DNA from: CAWJLS01 sp963843755
Lineage (GTDB): Bacteria > Acidobacteriota > Thermoanaerobaculia > Multivoradales > DATKCC01
DNA length: 64,000 nucleotides
Direction: 5' to 3'
NCBI GenBank assembly: GCA_963843755.1
Contig: CAWJLS010000006.1
Location: 1-64,000 of the forward strand
Shown here: one piece after another, positions 52,907-62,040 of the stretch
Layout of the letters: every line of letters starts with the position of its first letter
Numbering within the stretch: position 1 is the stretch's first letter
The notes under the pieces: generated by a model
The model's input: the letters and a program-made list of their open reading frames with translations, nothing else
Databases searched by the model: none
Told to the model about the DNA's origin: nothing
Translations under genes and position numbers: made by a program

Positions 52907-55399
52907 CTAGTCCGGCTCTCTCGAGTCGATTTGCTGCGCGCCGGGAGTGTATCCCTTCGACCGAGTCGCCCTACCGCTTGCGCCCGCGAGCTGATTCCGG
53001 TGGATCGCCACCCTTCTCGACTCCTTGACGCTTGCTGGAGGCTCTGAAGCCTCTCGCCCCGGGCACCCGGCCTCGAGCCGGGTCAGCGCCTCTATCCCCT
53101 GAGACAGCGGCGGAAGTCTCTTGGCAAAAGCTCTTGTCCCGCGCAAGATGACCACCGTCACGGGAGCGTCGAGATCGAGTCGCGCGGCATCAACGCCGAT
53201 CGCGAACCCTGAGACGAGCGCACGAACGTCTCGGGGTCGAGTCTCGAAGTACAGGCCGGGCGAGGGTCGCTCGGGCCATGCGATCCCGGCCAGCGTCGGT
53301 CCCGTGAACACCAGCACCGCGCTCCGCCCCCGGGAGCCGGTCGGGCCGAAGGCCCAACCCCGCAAGACCGCTGGAGGACCGGCGTCCGGTCGCAGGAGCT
53401 CGACGGCAGCCTTCACGTCTGCGCCGTACACGAGCTTCCGCGGCGCGCCCCCGAGGACGAGAGCCCCCTCTTTCGGCTCCAGCACGGCTCCGTCGTCTCG
53501 AAGCTCCTGCCAGGTCAACCAGCGTTCGATCCGTCTCCCCCCGAGGATGGTGGAACCGATGACCAGGAGCACCAGGACACTCGCTCCGGAGAGCAAGAGC
53601 TCCCGCCGACCCACAGTCGGCCTGGGCAGGACACTCGTGGCAAGGGCAGCGCTCATCCAGAGGATCGACTGCACCTCCGGCTGCCACGCCGGATAGTTGA
53701 AGGCGAGGAAGCAGGCGTTCACCGTCAAGAGCCCTAGTAGTGCTGCATGCGTCGATCTCTGTTCCTCGAGCCCGGCGATCGATCGGCCGATCGCCCAGAC
53801 AAGACCGGCGAGTAGGAGGGCACCCACCAACCCCAGGTCCATCCAGGTCAAGAGCGCCGCGTCGTGGGGGTGACCGCCGGCCAGTACCAGATGTCGCGAG
53901 GCCGCTTCACCCTGCCTTCCCCCCGAAGCGACCGGGTCCGTCCCGAGAACCGCCGCGACAGTGAGATCGCGCCCGGGGAGACTCTCGCTCGCTCCCACGC
54001 CCCACCCCACGACAGGCCGCAAGGAGATGAGCCTCCGGCTGAACTCCCAGATGCCGCCCCGTCCATCCGTAGCCAGCCCATTGAGAGAAGCGGCGAGCCG
54101 GTGGCCCCAACCGTGGGTCTCCACGGCCCAGGGCAACCCTGCCAGCAGCGGAGCGCACAGAATGCCGAGGACGAGCCCTACGACGGCTCCGCGCCGGACG
54201 AGCCGGGGCCAGACGAGGGCCGAGATCGCGACCGCCAGAGAGAGCGCCAGCGCCACGGCTCCGGAGGTCGATCCATTGAGCGAGGAGACCAGAATCATCG
54301 AGCCCACGACCAGGGCGATGGCGCGCAGGTGATCCCGACCCTTGAGCCCCAGAAACGCCAGCGCGCACCAACCGACGACCAGCAGCCAGTGGGAAGTGAA
54401 CTTGGTGGTCCAGGGATTCACCGCCTCGCCGGCCGCAGTCGATCCGATTTCAGCGCGGGTTAGGGTTTGCACCAGATCGAACCCGGAGTCCCGCAGCAGG
54501 CTCAGGAAGACGACCAGGTAGAACAACCCGACAAGCAGAGCCAAGGGACGGCGCCCGTCACTCGCCAGACGCTCTCGGAACCCGAGGTAGAGGATCCCCC
54601 CCCCCACCGAAGTCGCCAACAGACCGGCAGCCCGGGTCGGCGAGGCGTAGCTCGTTCCGATCAGGCTCCCGCCGAGCGCCCAGGCGAGCATGCCGGAGAG
54701 CCAGATCACCCACACGGGAAGGATCCACCGTCGCGACCGGGCTGCCAACAAGAACGGCACGAAGCCGACCGCCGTCAGTGCGACCAGCCACGGAGCGCTG
54801 GCGGCGGGAAGCCAAGCCTGCACTGCGAAGACAGAGTAAAGCGCCCCGGCGACGAAGACAGACCAGGCCGAGAGTTGGACCTCGAGCGGCGGCGCCAGGG
54901 AGGGCCGCGAGCACACCACCGCAACGGTGAAGAGTGCCCAGGAGAACAGAACCAGCGCACTGGAAGCTGGGAGCTGGCGACGCGGGAAACTGATCGAGTA
55001 CTGCCTGCCGTTGGACCGGGGAGCCGTATCGTCAGTAGCCGTGAAGTAGACGGTCCCCAGGTTCCACGGCCCGGCGTCGCCGTCCATCACGACAGCGAAG
55101 GCACCACCGCCCAGGTCTCGGACCGCCCGGGCATCTCGGACTTGCGGGCCCAGCGGGAGGCCGTCCTCCAGGACCTCCAAGCGGCCTCCTCCGAGCCAGT
55201 ATGGAGGAGGAACCAGCAGGTCCCCAGAGTAGGCGACCCGCGCACCGCGAACCCACTCCGAGGATAGCTCGTAGTCGACCTGCCCGAAGCTACACGCCCA
55301 CGAGACCCAGGTCAGAGCTCCGACGCCGAGAAACCAGGCTGCGAGTACCCCGACGCGCCACGCGTGACGCGTCGGGGGAGGCGTACTGAGCCCCCTCAA
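52907..55399 (-). CDS. O-antigen ligase/polymerase-family membrane protein (large)
   Basis: An 830-residue integral membrane protein with about a dozen helices in the middle and a soluble C-terminal domain (from about 650). The Wzy_C/O-ligase signature is the periplasmic loop ending HPHDAALLTWMDLGLVGALLL, where the histidines are family-typical. An N-terminal soluble loop (about 40-150) and a C-terminal strand-rich part (PAVLRGWAFGPTGS, PVTVVILRGTRAFAK) add to the core. It either joins polymer to a lipid acceptor or polymerises repeat units. A second such protein is encoded at 60.5-62 kb, so one may be ligase and one polymerase. Confidence 0.82.
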   Translation of the reverse strand: MRGLSTPPPTRHAWRVGVLAAWFLGVGALTWVSWACSFGQVDYELSSEWVRGARVAYSGDLLVPPPYWLGGGRLEVLEDGLPLGPQVRDARAVRDLGGGAFAVVMDGDAGPWNLGTVYFTATDDTAPRSNGRQYSISFPRRQLPASSALVLFSWALFTVAVVCSRPSLAPPLEVQLSAWSVFVAGALYSVFAVQAWLPAASAPWLVALTAVGFVPFLLAARSRRWILPVWVIWLSGMLAWALGGSLIGTSYASPTRAAGLLATSVGGGILYLGFRERLASDGRRPLALLVGLFYLVVFLSLLRDSGFDLVQTLTRAEIGSTAAGEAVNPWTTKFTSHWLLVVGWCALAFLGLKGRDHLRAIALVVGSMILVSSLNGSTSGAVALALSLAVAISALVWPRLVRRGAVVGLVLGILCAPLLAGLPWAVETHGWGHRLAASLNGLATDGRGGIWEFSRRLISLRPVVGWGVGASESLPGRDLTVAAVLGTDPVASGGRQGEAASRHLVLAGGHPHDAALLTWMDLGLVGALLLAGLVWAIGRSIAGLEEQRSTHAALLGLLTVNACFLAFNYPAWQPEVQSILWMSAALATSVLPRPTVGRRELLLSGASVLVLLVIGSTILGGRRIERWLTWQELRDDGAVLEPKEGALVLGGAPRKLVYGADVKAAVELLRPDAGPPAVLRGWAFGPTGSRGRSAVLVFTGPTLAGIAWPERPSPGLYFETRPRDVRALVSGFAIGVDAARLDLDAPVTVVILRGTRAFAKRLPPLSQGIEALTRLEAGCPGREASEPPASVKESRRVAIHRNQLAGASGRATRSKGYTPGAQQIDSREPD

Positions 55400-55534
55400 A
55401 TCGGAGCCCAGCCTGCGCCTTCAACCTCGAACGAGCTCCGCCCGCTAATCCAGGCCAGAGGGCGCCGGTACGGGCTGGCGACCAAGCTGCTGTTCCCGTG
55501 AGCCATCGTCGATCGGGCGGAGCACCGCGATCCT

Positions 55535-56302
55535 CTAGTTCGACGGCGCGGCGTCGGTCTCGCGGCTGGCAGCGAGCGTCTCGACCAGCCGCTCCAGCCT
55601 CTCGACCCGGGCCTGGAGCTCCTCGATCTGCGTGTCGCGCTCCTCGACCATGCTGTGCAGACCCTGAATCGCCGCCATATTGACGCCCGCGGCGTCCATC
55701 AAGCCGATGTGGGTCTCGCTGCTGCCCAGCCCGAAGGCCGCTCGGAAGTCCTCCGACATCGGCCCCATATGGCGGACCCCGTCCCCCTTGAAGCTCCACT
55801 CCTCGATCGGCAGGGAGACGACGCGGTCGAGAACTTCCCGGCCCTCGATCGGATCGAACGCTTCCTTGAGGGTCCGGGACGAGCTGGTGTTGTAGACCGT
55901 TGCCGTCATCGCACCGGCAATCGTCAGGTCACCGCCGGGCGAGGAGCGGAACTCCACGACCCCGCTGCCCGTTTTGTTGAAGGTGAAATCACCTCCGCCA
56001 ACGATCGCCATCAGCCACTGAGCCCCGGTGCTCGAGTCCTGCAGGACGAACCTGGGGAAGCCGTTATTCTCTAGCTTGAACAGAGTCCTGGCGGCAGTCG
56101 TCGACGTCGAATCGGTCACCTGCACCCTCGTCGAAGCACCATCCGTCCCCTGGATGTCGAGCTTGAATCCGGGAGTTGCCGTCCCAATTCCGACGTTGTC
56201 GCCTTCGACGAAGAGCGTACCCGTCTGCGCTGCGAGAACGGCCGGAATGGACAACAAACACACCACCCACAGCGTGAATACGACCTTGCCAACGTCTCTC
56301 AT
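55535..56302 (-). CDS. Secreted protein with C-terminal S74 intramolecular chaperone
   Basis: A 255-residue exported protein: signal peptide VVFTLWVVCLLSIPAVLAA, a short beta region (TLFVEGDNVGIGTATPGFKL, typical of fibre repeats), then the S74/endosialidase-tailspike chaperone (about 150-225). Key elements are SSSRTLKEAFDPI (the serine-lysine pair of the self-cleavage site), SLPIEEWSFKGDGVRHMGPM, LMDAAGVNMAAIQGLHSMVE and a closing heptad coiled coil (IEELQARVERLERLVETL). Trimeric phage tailspikes use this domain to fold, then cleave it off. The ATG at 56302 has AAGGAG upstream. Its beta part is short, so it may present a small surface fibre. Confidence 0.8.
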   Translation of the reverse strand: MRDVGKVVFTLWVVCLLSIPAVLAAQTGTLFVEGDNVGIGTATPGFKLDIQGTDGASTRVQVTDSTSTTAARTLFKLENNGFPRFVLQDSSTGAQWLMAIVGGGDFTFNKTGSGVVEFRSSPGGDLTIAGAMTATVYNTSSSRTLKEAFDPIEGREVLDRVVSLPIEEWSFKGDGVRHMGPMSEDFRAAFGLGSSETHIGLMDAAGVNMAAIQGLHSMVEERDTQIEELQARVERLERLVETLAASRETDAAPSN

Positions 56303-56644
56303 CTTCTCATCTCCTTGCAGGATGTCCCGTGTGACCTCTCCGTGCACCACACCGCCGCGGTACAGAAAAGATCTCGGATTCGGATCAAAGATTTAAGATT
56401 CTTCTCTAGTGTAATCGCCCCTGGGCCAAATGACAAGCTTCCGGACCCTCGGACCCAACCCTCTGAGGGTGTTGGTCGCCGACGATTCTACAGCATCGGC
56501 TCCCGGGCACCCCGCGAGCCGGAGCGGTCCAAACTCCGCCGCGCGGGTCGCTAGCGTACCGTGAGGCACCCGGTGCGGTATACACTATCGCCTCTGCCCC
56601 CGAGCGTTGACCAGGTGACGCCCCGTGTCCCGACGAGAGCGAAA
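56303..56644. other. Divergent 342-base intergenic region before the Wzz-type gene
   Basis: It separates the S74 protein gene (minus) from the chain-length gene (plus) and shows no coding frame. Part of it is unusually AT-rich (about 56380-56415, AAAGATTTAAGATTCTTC), a likely site for divergent promoters. A TATACA/ACTAT tract at 56578-56588 could be the -10 region of the Wzz-type gene, with no good -35 seen. No tRNA, riboswitch or repeat was recognised. Confidence 0.4.
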
Positions 56645-58183
56645 ATGACGTCCTCCACACCCGTGAGCCCCCCCCCGGCCGAACCGACCACCCAGCGGCC
56701 GGCGCACCCGCAGACCCCGGCAGGAGCCGCTCCCCTGACGGCTAGGGACGTCGTCCAGTTCATACACCGCTACGGTTTGGCGATCGCCCTCGCCGCTCTG
56801 GTCGCCGGCATCGGGACAGCGCTGGTCGTGAGCTCGCTGCTGCCACCCTCTTTTCGCGCCTCCGCGACCCTGATGGTAGTCCCGCCGACCTTCACCTCCG
56901 AACTCAAGCCGCCGACGATGTCCGTTCAGGGCTATCGGACGCTTCTCGAATCGGACGCGGTGGTCGCCAAGCTAACCCGCAAGCTCCAGCAAGAAGGTCT
57001 GCTCGACTCGTCCGACGTGCTCCGCATCGGGCAGGAGCTCAAGAGCCGCATCTTCGTCTCTCGACGGGCCGAGGAGAATGCCCTCGCACCGATGATCGAA
57101 GCGGTCTCCATCTATGACGACCCGGATAAGGCATCGCGCATCGCCAACGCCTGGTCGGCGGTGTTCCTCGAGCACACCCAGGAGCTCATGGCCAAGGCCA
57201 CGACACCGACGGCGGATTTCGTCGAGAGCCAGTACGCTGAGGCGAACTCCTCGCTCGAAGACCTCGAAACCGAGCAGGTCCAGACCGCCTCGGACCTGGA
57301 TCAAAAGCTCAACAATGCGACGGTGCGCTGGGAGCGGAAGATCTCGAGCTTCCGACGGGATTTCGAGGATCGCTTCGCCACCTTCCAGAAGGAGACGCGC
57401 ACCCTCTTCCAGGAGAAGGGGCAAGAGCTCGAGCCCCCGCAGTCCGGGCCAGGCAACCCGACAGGAACTGACGGTACCCTGTTCGTGAAGGTCGAGGTCG
57501 ATAGCGAGTCCAAGAGCTTGCTGCGACGCATCCTCGTGGTCCGCGAGCAGCTTGCCCAAACCCCCGAACGCCTCAGGCTCGAGAAGAGCATCTCCGACGA
57601 CGCCCTGTGGGACGCCCTGGCGGGCCGCGCGCAAGAGGGCGCGTCCAGCACGTCGGCCTCTGGCACGCTCCTCGGGCAGACCCTCCAGAGCGAAGAGATC
57701 AACCCCACCTACACGGAGCTCGCGCTACGCGCCACCGAGCTGGAGATCGAGCTGGGCGGTGTCCACGACCAGAACGAAGACGCCGTGGAGGCCTACCTCT
57801 CAGAGCTCAAGGACCTGGAACGCCAGCGTCGGACTCTGCTCAACAAGCTGTTCGAGGAGCGCCGGTCGGAGCTGGAGGTCCTGCTGGGCCAGCGCCAGGT
57901 CGAGCTCGACGGCATCTCCCGAATGAACGCGGCCCGATTGGCCCAGCTCGACCGTGAAGTGTCGAGCCGGCGCAAGCTCGTCGGTGAGCTTGCGAACAAC
58001 AGAAACGAGGCGCGGATCGCCCGGGCGCAAGAGGATCTGGCCGACATCCGCCTCGGCGCCGCCGCCGTCGCGCCGAGCCGTCCCGAATCCAAGGGAGTGA
58101 TAGCCAAAGCGCTCGTCGCCGCCTTTCTCGCGACCGTGGTGGCGCTGAGCGTGGCCCTCTTCCGCGAGCTAGCCACACCCTGA
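56645..58183 (+). CDS. Wzz/PCP-family chain-length determinant protein
   Basis: A 512-residue polysaccharide co-polymerase with two membrane helices: one after the N-terminal Pro-rich segment (GLAIALAALVAGIGTALVVSSLL) and one at the C-terminus (ALVAAFLATVVALSVALF). The periplasmic middle is a long alpha-helical coiled coil (SRRAEENALAP..., SSLEDLETEQVQTASDLDQK, LERQRRTLLNKLFEERRSEL). It sets glycan length by templating the polymerase. No cytoplasmic tyrosine-kinase domain follows, so it is PCP-1-like despite its length. The ATG at 56645 (MTSSTP) follows GAGAG; an upstream GTG-like start at 56561 is less likely. Confidence 0.88.
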   Translation: MTSSTPVSPPPAEPTTQRPAHPQTPAGAAPLTARDVVQFIHRYGLAIALAALVAGIGTALVVSSLLPPSFRASATLMVVPPTFTSELKPPTMSVQGYRTLLESDAVVAKLTRKLQQEGLLDSSDVLRIGQELKSRIFVSRRAEENALAPMIEAVSIYDDPDKASRIANAWSAVFLEHTQELMAKATTPTADFVESQYAEANSSLEDLETEQVQTASDLDQKLNNATVRWERKISSFRRDFEDRFATFQKETRTLFQEKGQELEPPQSGPGNPTGTDGTLFVKVEVDSESKSLLRRILVVREQLAQTPERLRLEKSISDDALWDALAGRAQEGASSTSASGTLLGQTLQSEEINPTYTELALRATELEIELGGVHDQNEDAVEAYLSELKDLERQRRTLLNKLFEERRSELEVLLGQRQVELDGISRMNAARLAQLDREVSSRRKLVGELANNRNEARIARAQEDLADIRLGAAAVAPSRPESKGVIAKALVAAFLATVVALSVALFRELATP

Positions 58184-58241
58184 CCCGCTGTCGAGCGCGG
58201 CTCCACACACTCGCTCCTCGGGGGGCTCGGAAACGATCGCT

Positions 58242-59156
58242 GTGACCAATAGAACCAACAGACTTGCTTCATCGAAGATCCGCTGGGGGCTCCTCAAGCG
58301 GCGCGCCAAGTCGGTGTTCATGAAGGGCTTCGTGTCCCGTTCGACCCAGGTCGTGGTCGAGCGGGAAGACGATGTCTGCGCTCAACCGATCTTCCTCATT
58401 GGCACGCACCGCTCGGGCACGAGCCTCCTGCGAAGGGTCGTCGACTCCCATCCGAACATCGCCTGCCCACCTGAGAGCCTGTGGCTGTCCCACTACACCG
58501 CGATCTTGAAGGACCCGGACGTCTTCCGGGGACTGGCAGGTCTCGGCTTCGAGAGCCGAGAGCGGGCGCTCGACGGTCTTGCGCGGGGAGCTCGCTTCTT
58601 CCACGAGAACTACCGCCGCGCGAAGGGCAAGCCGCGGTGGGCTGACAAGACTCCCCAGTACGCCTTCCACCTGGAGACCCTAAGAATCCTCTTCGATTCG
58701 GCCCAGTTCGTCTTCATCGTGCGCTATCCGCCAGACGTGGCATTCTCCCTGTGGCAAAGGAGGTGGTCCATCGGGGACTACCCTGGGGATGAGATCGAGA
58801 GAGCCTGCCTCTACGTCGCCGACAGCTTGGAGCGACAGCTCGATTTCCTGGAGAGCCATCCGGGCATCTGTCACCGGATCGCCTACGATCGACTGGTGCG
58901 CTCGCCGGAAGAGACCCTTCGGCGCCTCTGCGGGTTTCTCGGTGAGCCCTGGAGCGAGGAGATGCTGCACTACGACCACCAGAAACACGACGTGGGCGTC
59001 GAGGATCCGGTCGTTCGCGGGCTCCGCGGCTTCGCACCGAGCCTCGACACTTGGCGCGCCTGGAGCGACGCGGACCGAGAGCGCGCACTGGCGTGCCTCG
59101 GAGATGTGATGGCGCGGCTTGGCTACGACGCCGACTCCCCCTACATGGCATCCTGA
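58242..59156 (+). CDS. Sulfotransferase-family protein
   Basis: A 304-residue enzyme with P-loop FLIGTHRSGTSLLRRVVDSH (5'-phosphosulfate binding), and VFIVRYPPDVAFSLWQRRW with the 3'-phosphate-binding arginine/serine region. It ends with a typical C-terminal helix set (SEEMLHYDHQKHDVG). Relatives transfer sulfate from PAPS to glycans. It lies between wzz and a GT4 gene on the same strand, suggesting that the polymer is sulfated. The frame starts at GTG 58242; an ATG at residue 27 is possible, but the basic N-terminus looks real. Confidence 0.87.
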   Translation: MTNRTNRLASSKIRWGLLKRRAKSVFMKGFVSRSTQVVVEREDDVCAQPIFLIGTHRSGTSLLRRVVDSHPNIACPPESLWLSHYTAILKDPDVFRGLAGLGFESRERALDGLARGARFFHENYRRAKGKPRWADKTPQYAFHLETLRILFDSAQFVFIVRYPPDVAFSLWQRRWSIGDYPGDEIERACLYVADSLERQLDFLESHPGICHRIAYDRLVRSPEETLRRLCGFLGEPWSEEMLHYDHQKHDVGVEDPVVRGLRGFAPSLDTWRAWSDADRERALACLGDVMARLGYDADSPYMAS

Positions 59157-59195
59157 GCCAGCGCCCGAGAACCGCCGAGAGCACACACTGCCGTC

Positions 59196-60515
59196 ATGCC
59201 GGAATCGAGTCAGCGCCCGATGCGCATCTGGCTGGTCCAGCCTCACGAGCACACGCCGCTAGACCCGTGGGGCCGGGTCCTGCGTCACGGGCAACTCGCG
59301 CGGCGCCTTGTGCAGCGCGGCGTCGAAGTCACCTGGTGGACCTCGCGTTTCTATCACCACCGCAAGACCTTCCGCGCCGGTCCAGAGCGAATCCGGACCG
59401 CGGAAGGGTACGATATCGTCCAATTGCCCGGTCCCGGCTACCGTCGGAACGTTTCTCTGCGTCGCCTCGCTCACTACCGCGCTCTCGTGTCGGCCTTCCG
59501 CGATCGCGTCGCCCGGGAGGAGCACTCTCCAGACCTCATCCACTGCGCCCTGCCACCACTCGAGCTGCCCGAGGCGGCGGTCGCCATCGCCCGGCAACTG
59601 GGCGTCCCGTCGACGGTCGACATCCTGGACACCTGGCCGGACGTCTATTTAACTGCGCTCGCCCGACCGCTCAGGCCGCTCTTGCGCGTGGCGCTCGCAA
59701 CCGAGTTCCGCCGCTCGACTCGCGCCCTCGCCGGCGCGACGGCGCTAGTTGGAATCTCGGAGAGCTACCTCGCCTGGGCGCTCGCCCGCGCGCGGCGGGA
59801 GCGTGGACCGCTCGACTCGATCTTCCCGCTCGGCTACCAGCCCCATGTGCCGGCAGAGACCGGCCCGCGAGAGCCGCTCCCGGTGCCTCCGGCCCAGCTC
59901 GAGCGCAAGACGGTGGTGACCTTCGTCGGATCGTTCGTCAGTATGTGTGACATCGACGTAGTCCTCGACGCGGCCCGTGATCTTCAGAATCGCGCCTCCG
60001 ATCTGCTGTTCGTGATCGCCGGCGACGGGCCTCTCGGTCGCAAGTGGCGGGGCAAGGCCGAGGGCCTTCAAAACGTCGTCTTTACCGGCTGGCTCAGCCA
60101 GAGACAAGTGGCGCGCCTGCTCGAGCACTCCGACATCGGCCTGGCGCCCTATGTCGCCGGTGCCACCCAGTCGCTGCCCAACAAGATCTTCGAATACATG
60201 GCAGCGGGTTTACCGGTGGTCTCTTCGCTGCGGGGGGACGCCGAAGCGCTCTTGGCCACTGAGCGGATTGGAGTAACCTTCCGGGAAGGTGACCAGGAGG
60301 ACCTTGTGCGAAATCTTTTCCGGCTCGCCGAGGACAGGGAGCTCCGCGATGGCTGCAGGCGCAGGGCCACGGCGCTGTTTAGTGAGCGGTTCTCCGCCGA
60401 CAGCGTCTACCAGGCGATGGCGAGTCACCTCATCCGGATCGCCGCCACAGGGGGATCGGTGCCGACCGGGTCAGGCCTTGATCTGCGGCTCGGCGACCCG
60501 CGGAGGATCCTCTAG
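59196..60515 (+). CDS. Glycosyltransferase family 4 enzyme
   Basis: A 439-residue GT-B enzyme of the WbuB-like GT4 group: RIWLVQPHEHTPLDPWGRVL at the N-terminus, WWTSRFYHHRKTF, the linker, then VVTFVGSFVSMCDIDVVLDA and LPNKIFEYMAAGLPVVSS with the donor-binding EYMAAG helix. It likely adds a sugar (N-acetylfucosamine- or similar-type in relatives; the actual sugar is unknown) to a lipid-linked intermediate. It is 39 bases after the sulfotransferase gene in the same direction. Its last 45 bases overlap the convergent ligase gene. Confidence 0.9.
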   Translation: MPESSQRPMRIWLVQPHEHTPLDPWGRVLRHGQLARRLVQRGVEVTWWTSRFYHHRKTFRAGPERIRTAEGYDIVQLPGPGYRRNVSLRRLAHYRALVSAFRDRVAREEHSPDLIHCALPPLELPEAAVAIARQLGVPSTVDILDTWPDVYLTALARPLRPLLRVALATEFRRSTRALAGATALVGISESYLAWALARARRERGPLDSIFPLGYQPHVPAETGPREPLPVPPAQLERKTVVTFVGSFVSMCDIDVVLDAARDLQNRASDLLFVIAGDGPLGRKWRGKAEGLQNVVFTGWLSQRQVARLLEHSDIGLAPYVAGATQSLPNKIFEYMAAGLPVVSSLRGDAEALLATERIGVTFREGDQEDLVRNLFRLAEDRELRDGCRRRATALFSERFSADSVYQAMASHLIRIAATGGSVPTGSGLDLRLGDPRRIL

Positions 60516-62033
60516 CGGTCCGTGGCGAACGTCCGCACGGTCGCCTTGCGGACGTTCACCACAGGCTTCCAGGGCCGGTTCGTCCGCATCGTCGTCGAGC
60601 GATCCTCCGCTGGTCAAGTAGAGGCCCAGGCCGAGCAGAAAGCCGACGTAGGCGGCGACCGGATGGGTCAGCAGGCGGCCAGTGGTGACGGCCTGGACCG
60701 CGAGCGAGCCAAAGCTCGCCAGGCACCCCAGGGCGATCCCCTGCTCGAGCGGTGTTCGTACCCGTCGGAGCCGCCGGAGGATCTGCCCGCTGATGAGAGC
60801 CAGGGTCCCCAGCACCAGCGCCAAGCCGACCAAGCCGCTCCGATGGAGCAATGCCAGGTAGGTGTTGTGGAGGTAGTGCTTCGTTCCCGGCTTGCCCCGG
60901 ACGTAACCGTAGAACTCCCTTCCGAGACCCCGACCGAATGCCAAGGAGTCCTTCACCTCGTTGCCGACGATCACGTACTCGAACCTGCGGGTCTCGAGAC
61001 CCTGTCCCGAGCTCGAGTGGAGTTGATCGACGGTGAACTCAACCCGACGCACGACGAACTCGCCCAATGGGGTGCCGTCGATCTCGATGAAGGACACTGC
61101 AATCAGCACCACCACCCCGATCAGCACGCCCTGCCCCAAGATCCGCATCGCGAAACGCAGTGGGCGCAAGAACAGCCCGACCCCCAGAATGCCGAGCACG
61201 GCGAAGACTTCCGCCACCCAGACGCTCCGCTTGAACGTCAGGATGATGCTCAGAGTCGACAGGCCGAGGGCCAGCACGATCGAGATCAGGACTGGGCGCT
61301 TCATCACTTCGCGGCCGTAGAAGTAGGCGCCGAAGAGCACTGGGAAGAGGATCGCGGGGGGCAGGCTAACGCCGGCGAGCACTCCGCCGCCACCGAGGTT
61401 GGCTTGAGAGAGTGCGCTGATCCGCTCCGGGACCAGGCCAAAGCCACCGAAGGCGTAGACCGTCAGCTCCCACACCAGGCTCACCATGAAGACCGCATAG
61501 ACCACCCGCACCAGCCGCCCGGCACCGCCGTGGCTCCAGAGCAACAGCGCGGTCACGCCGAAGGCCAGGAACAGCTCGGAGCCCTGTAGCAGATCCGACG
61601 CCACCTGGAACGGGGAGTTTCCGGCCAGGAGCCCGTGGAACGCCGACAACAGAAGCATCGCCGAGACGGCAAACAGTCCGAGGGCCGTGGCTCGCCAACC
61701 CTCGGGCAGGGGTCTCCGCGGCTTGACCAACAGGACCACGCTGCAGATCGCGAGCAAGCCGAAGGTCACGGCGTAGCTCCAGGGCTCAAGCGCGAGGCGC
61801 GAGTACGCCACGACCGGGTTGTAGAACGACACCAGCAGCAAGATGAGGCCCCAGATCGGCGACGAGAAGACGAAGAGGAAGACCAGCACGACGACCGGCA
61901 GCACCGCCACGGCGAGCGCCGCCACAGGCGAGACGAAGGCGGCGAGGCCGGCCGCCGCCCCACCTACCAGCCAGTAAGGCAGCCAGCGGCGTACCGGGCC
62001 CCGCGCGGAGCGTTCCTGTCGGATCGATGTCAC
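60471..62033 (-). CDS. O-antigen ligase/polymerase-family membrane protein
   Basis: A 520-residue membrane protein with about eleven helices (PVAALAVAVLPVVVLVFLFV, VVYAVFMVSLVWELTVYAFG). The large periplasmic loop ends with the Wzy_C signature KHYLHNTYLALLHRSGLVGL. A basic, charged tail follows the last helix (GSLDDDADEPALEACGERP). Start taken at GTG 62033 with AGGTGA upstream; TTG 62036 is adjacent. It is co-directional and nearly contiguous with the MurJ-type flippase gene (seven-base gap). With the large ligase at 53-55 kb, it gives two candidate polymerase/ligase proteins in one locus. Confidence 0.86.
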   Translation of the reverse strand: MTSIRQERSARGPVRRWLPYWLVGGAAAGLAAFVSPVAALAVAVLPVVVLVFLFVFSSPIWGLILLLVSFYNPVVAYSRLALEPWSYAVTFGLLAICSVVLLVKPRRPLPEGWRATALGLFAVSAMLLLSAFHGLLAGNSPFQVASDLLQGSELFLAFGVTALLLWSHGGAGRLVRVVYAVFMVSLVWELTVYAFGGFGLVPERISALSQANLGGGGVLAGVSLPPAILFPVLFGAYFYGREVMKRPVLISIVLALGLSTLSIILTFKRSVWVAEVFAVLGILGVGLFLRPLRFAMRILGQGVLIGVVVLIAVSFIEIDGTPLGEFVVRRVEFTVDQLHSSSGQGLETRRFEYVIVGNEVKDSLAFGRGLGREFYGYVRGKPGTKHYLHNTYLALLHRSGLVGLALVLGTLALISGQILRRLRRVRTPLEQGIALGCLASFGSLAVQAVTTGRLLTHPVAAYVGFLLGLGLYLTSGGSLDDDADEPALEACGERPQGDRADVRHGPLEDPPRVAEPQIKA

Positions 62034-62040
62034 CAAGATG

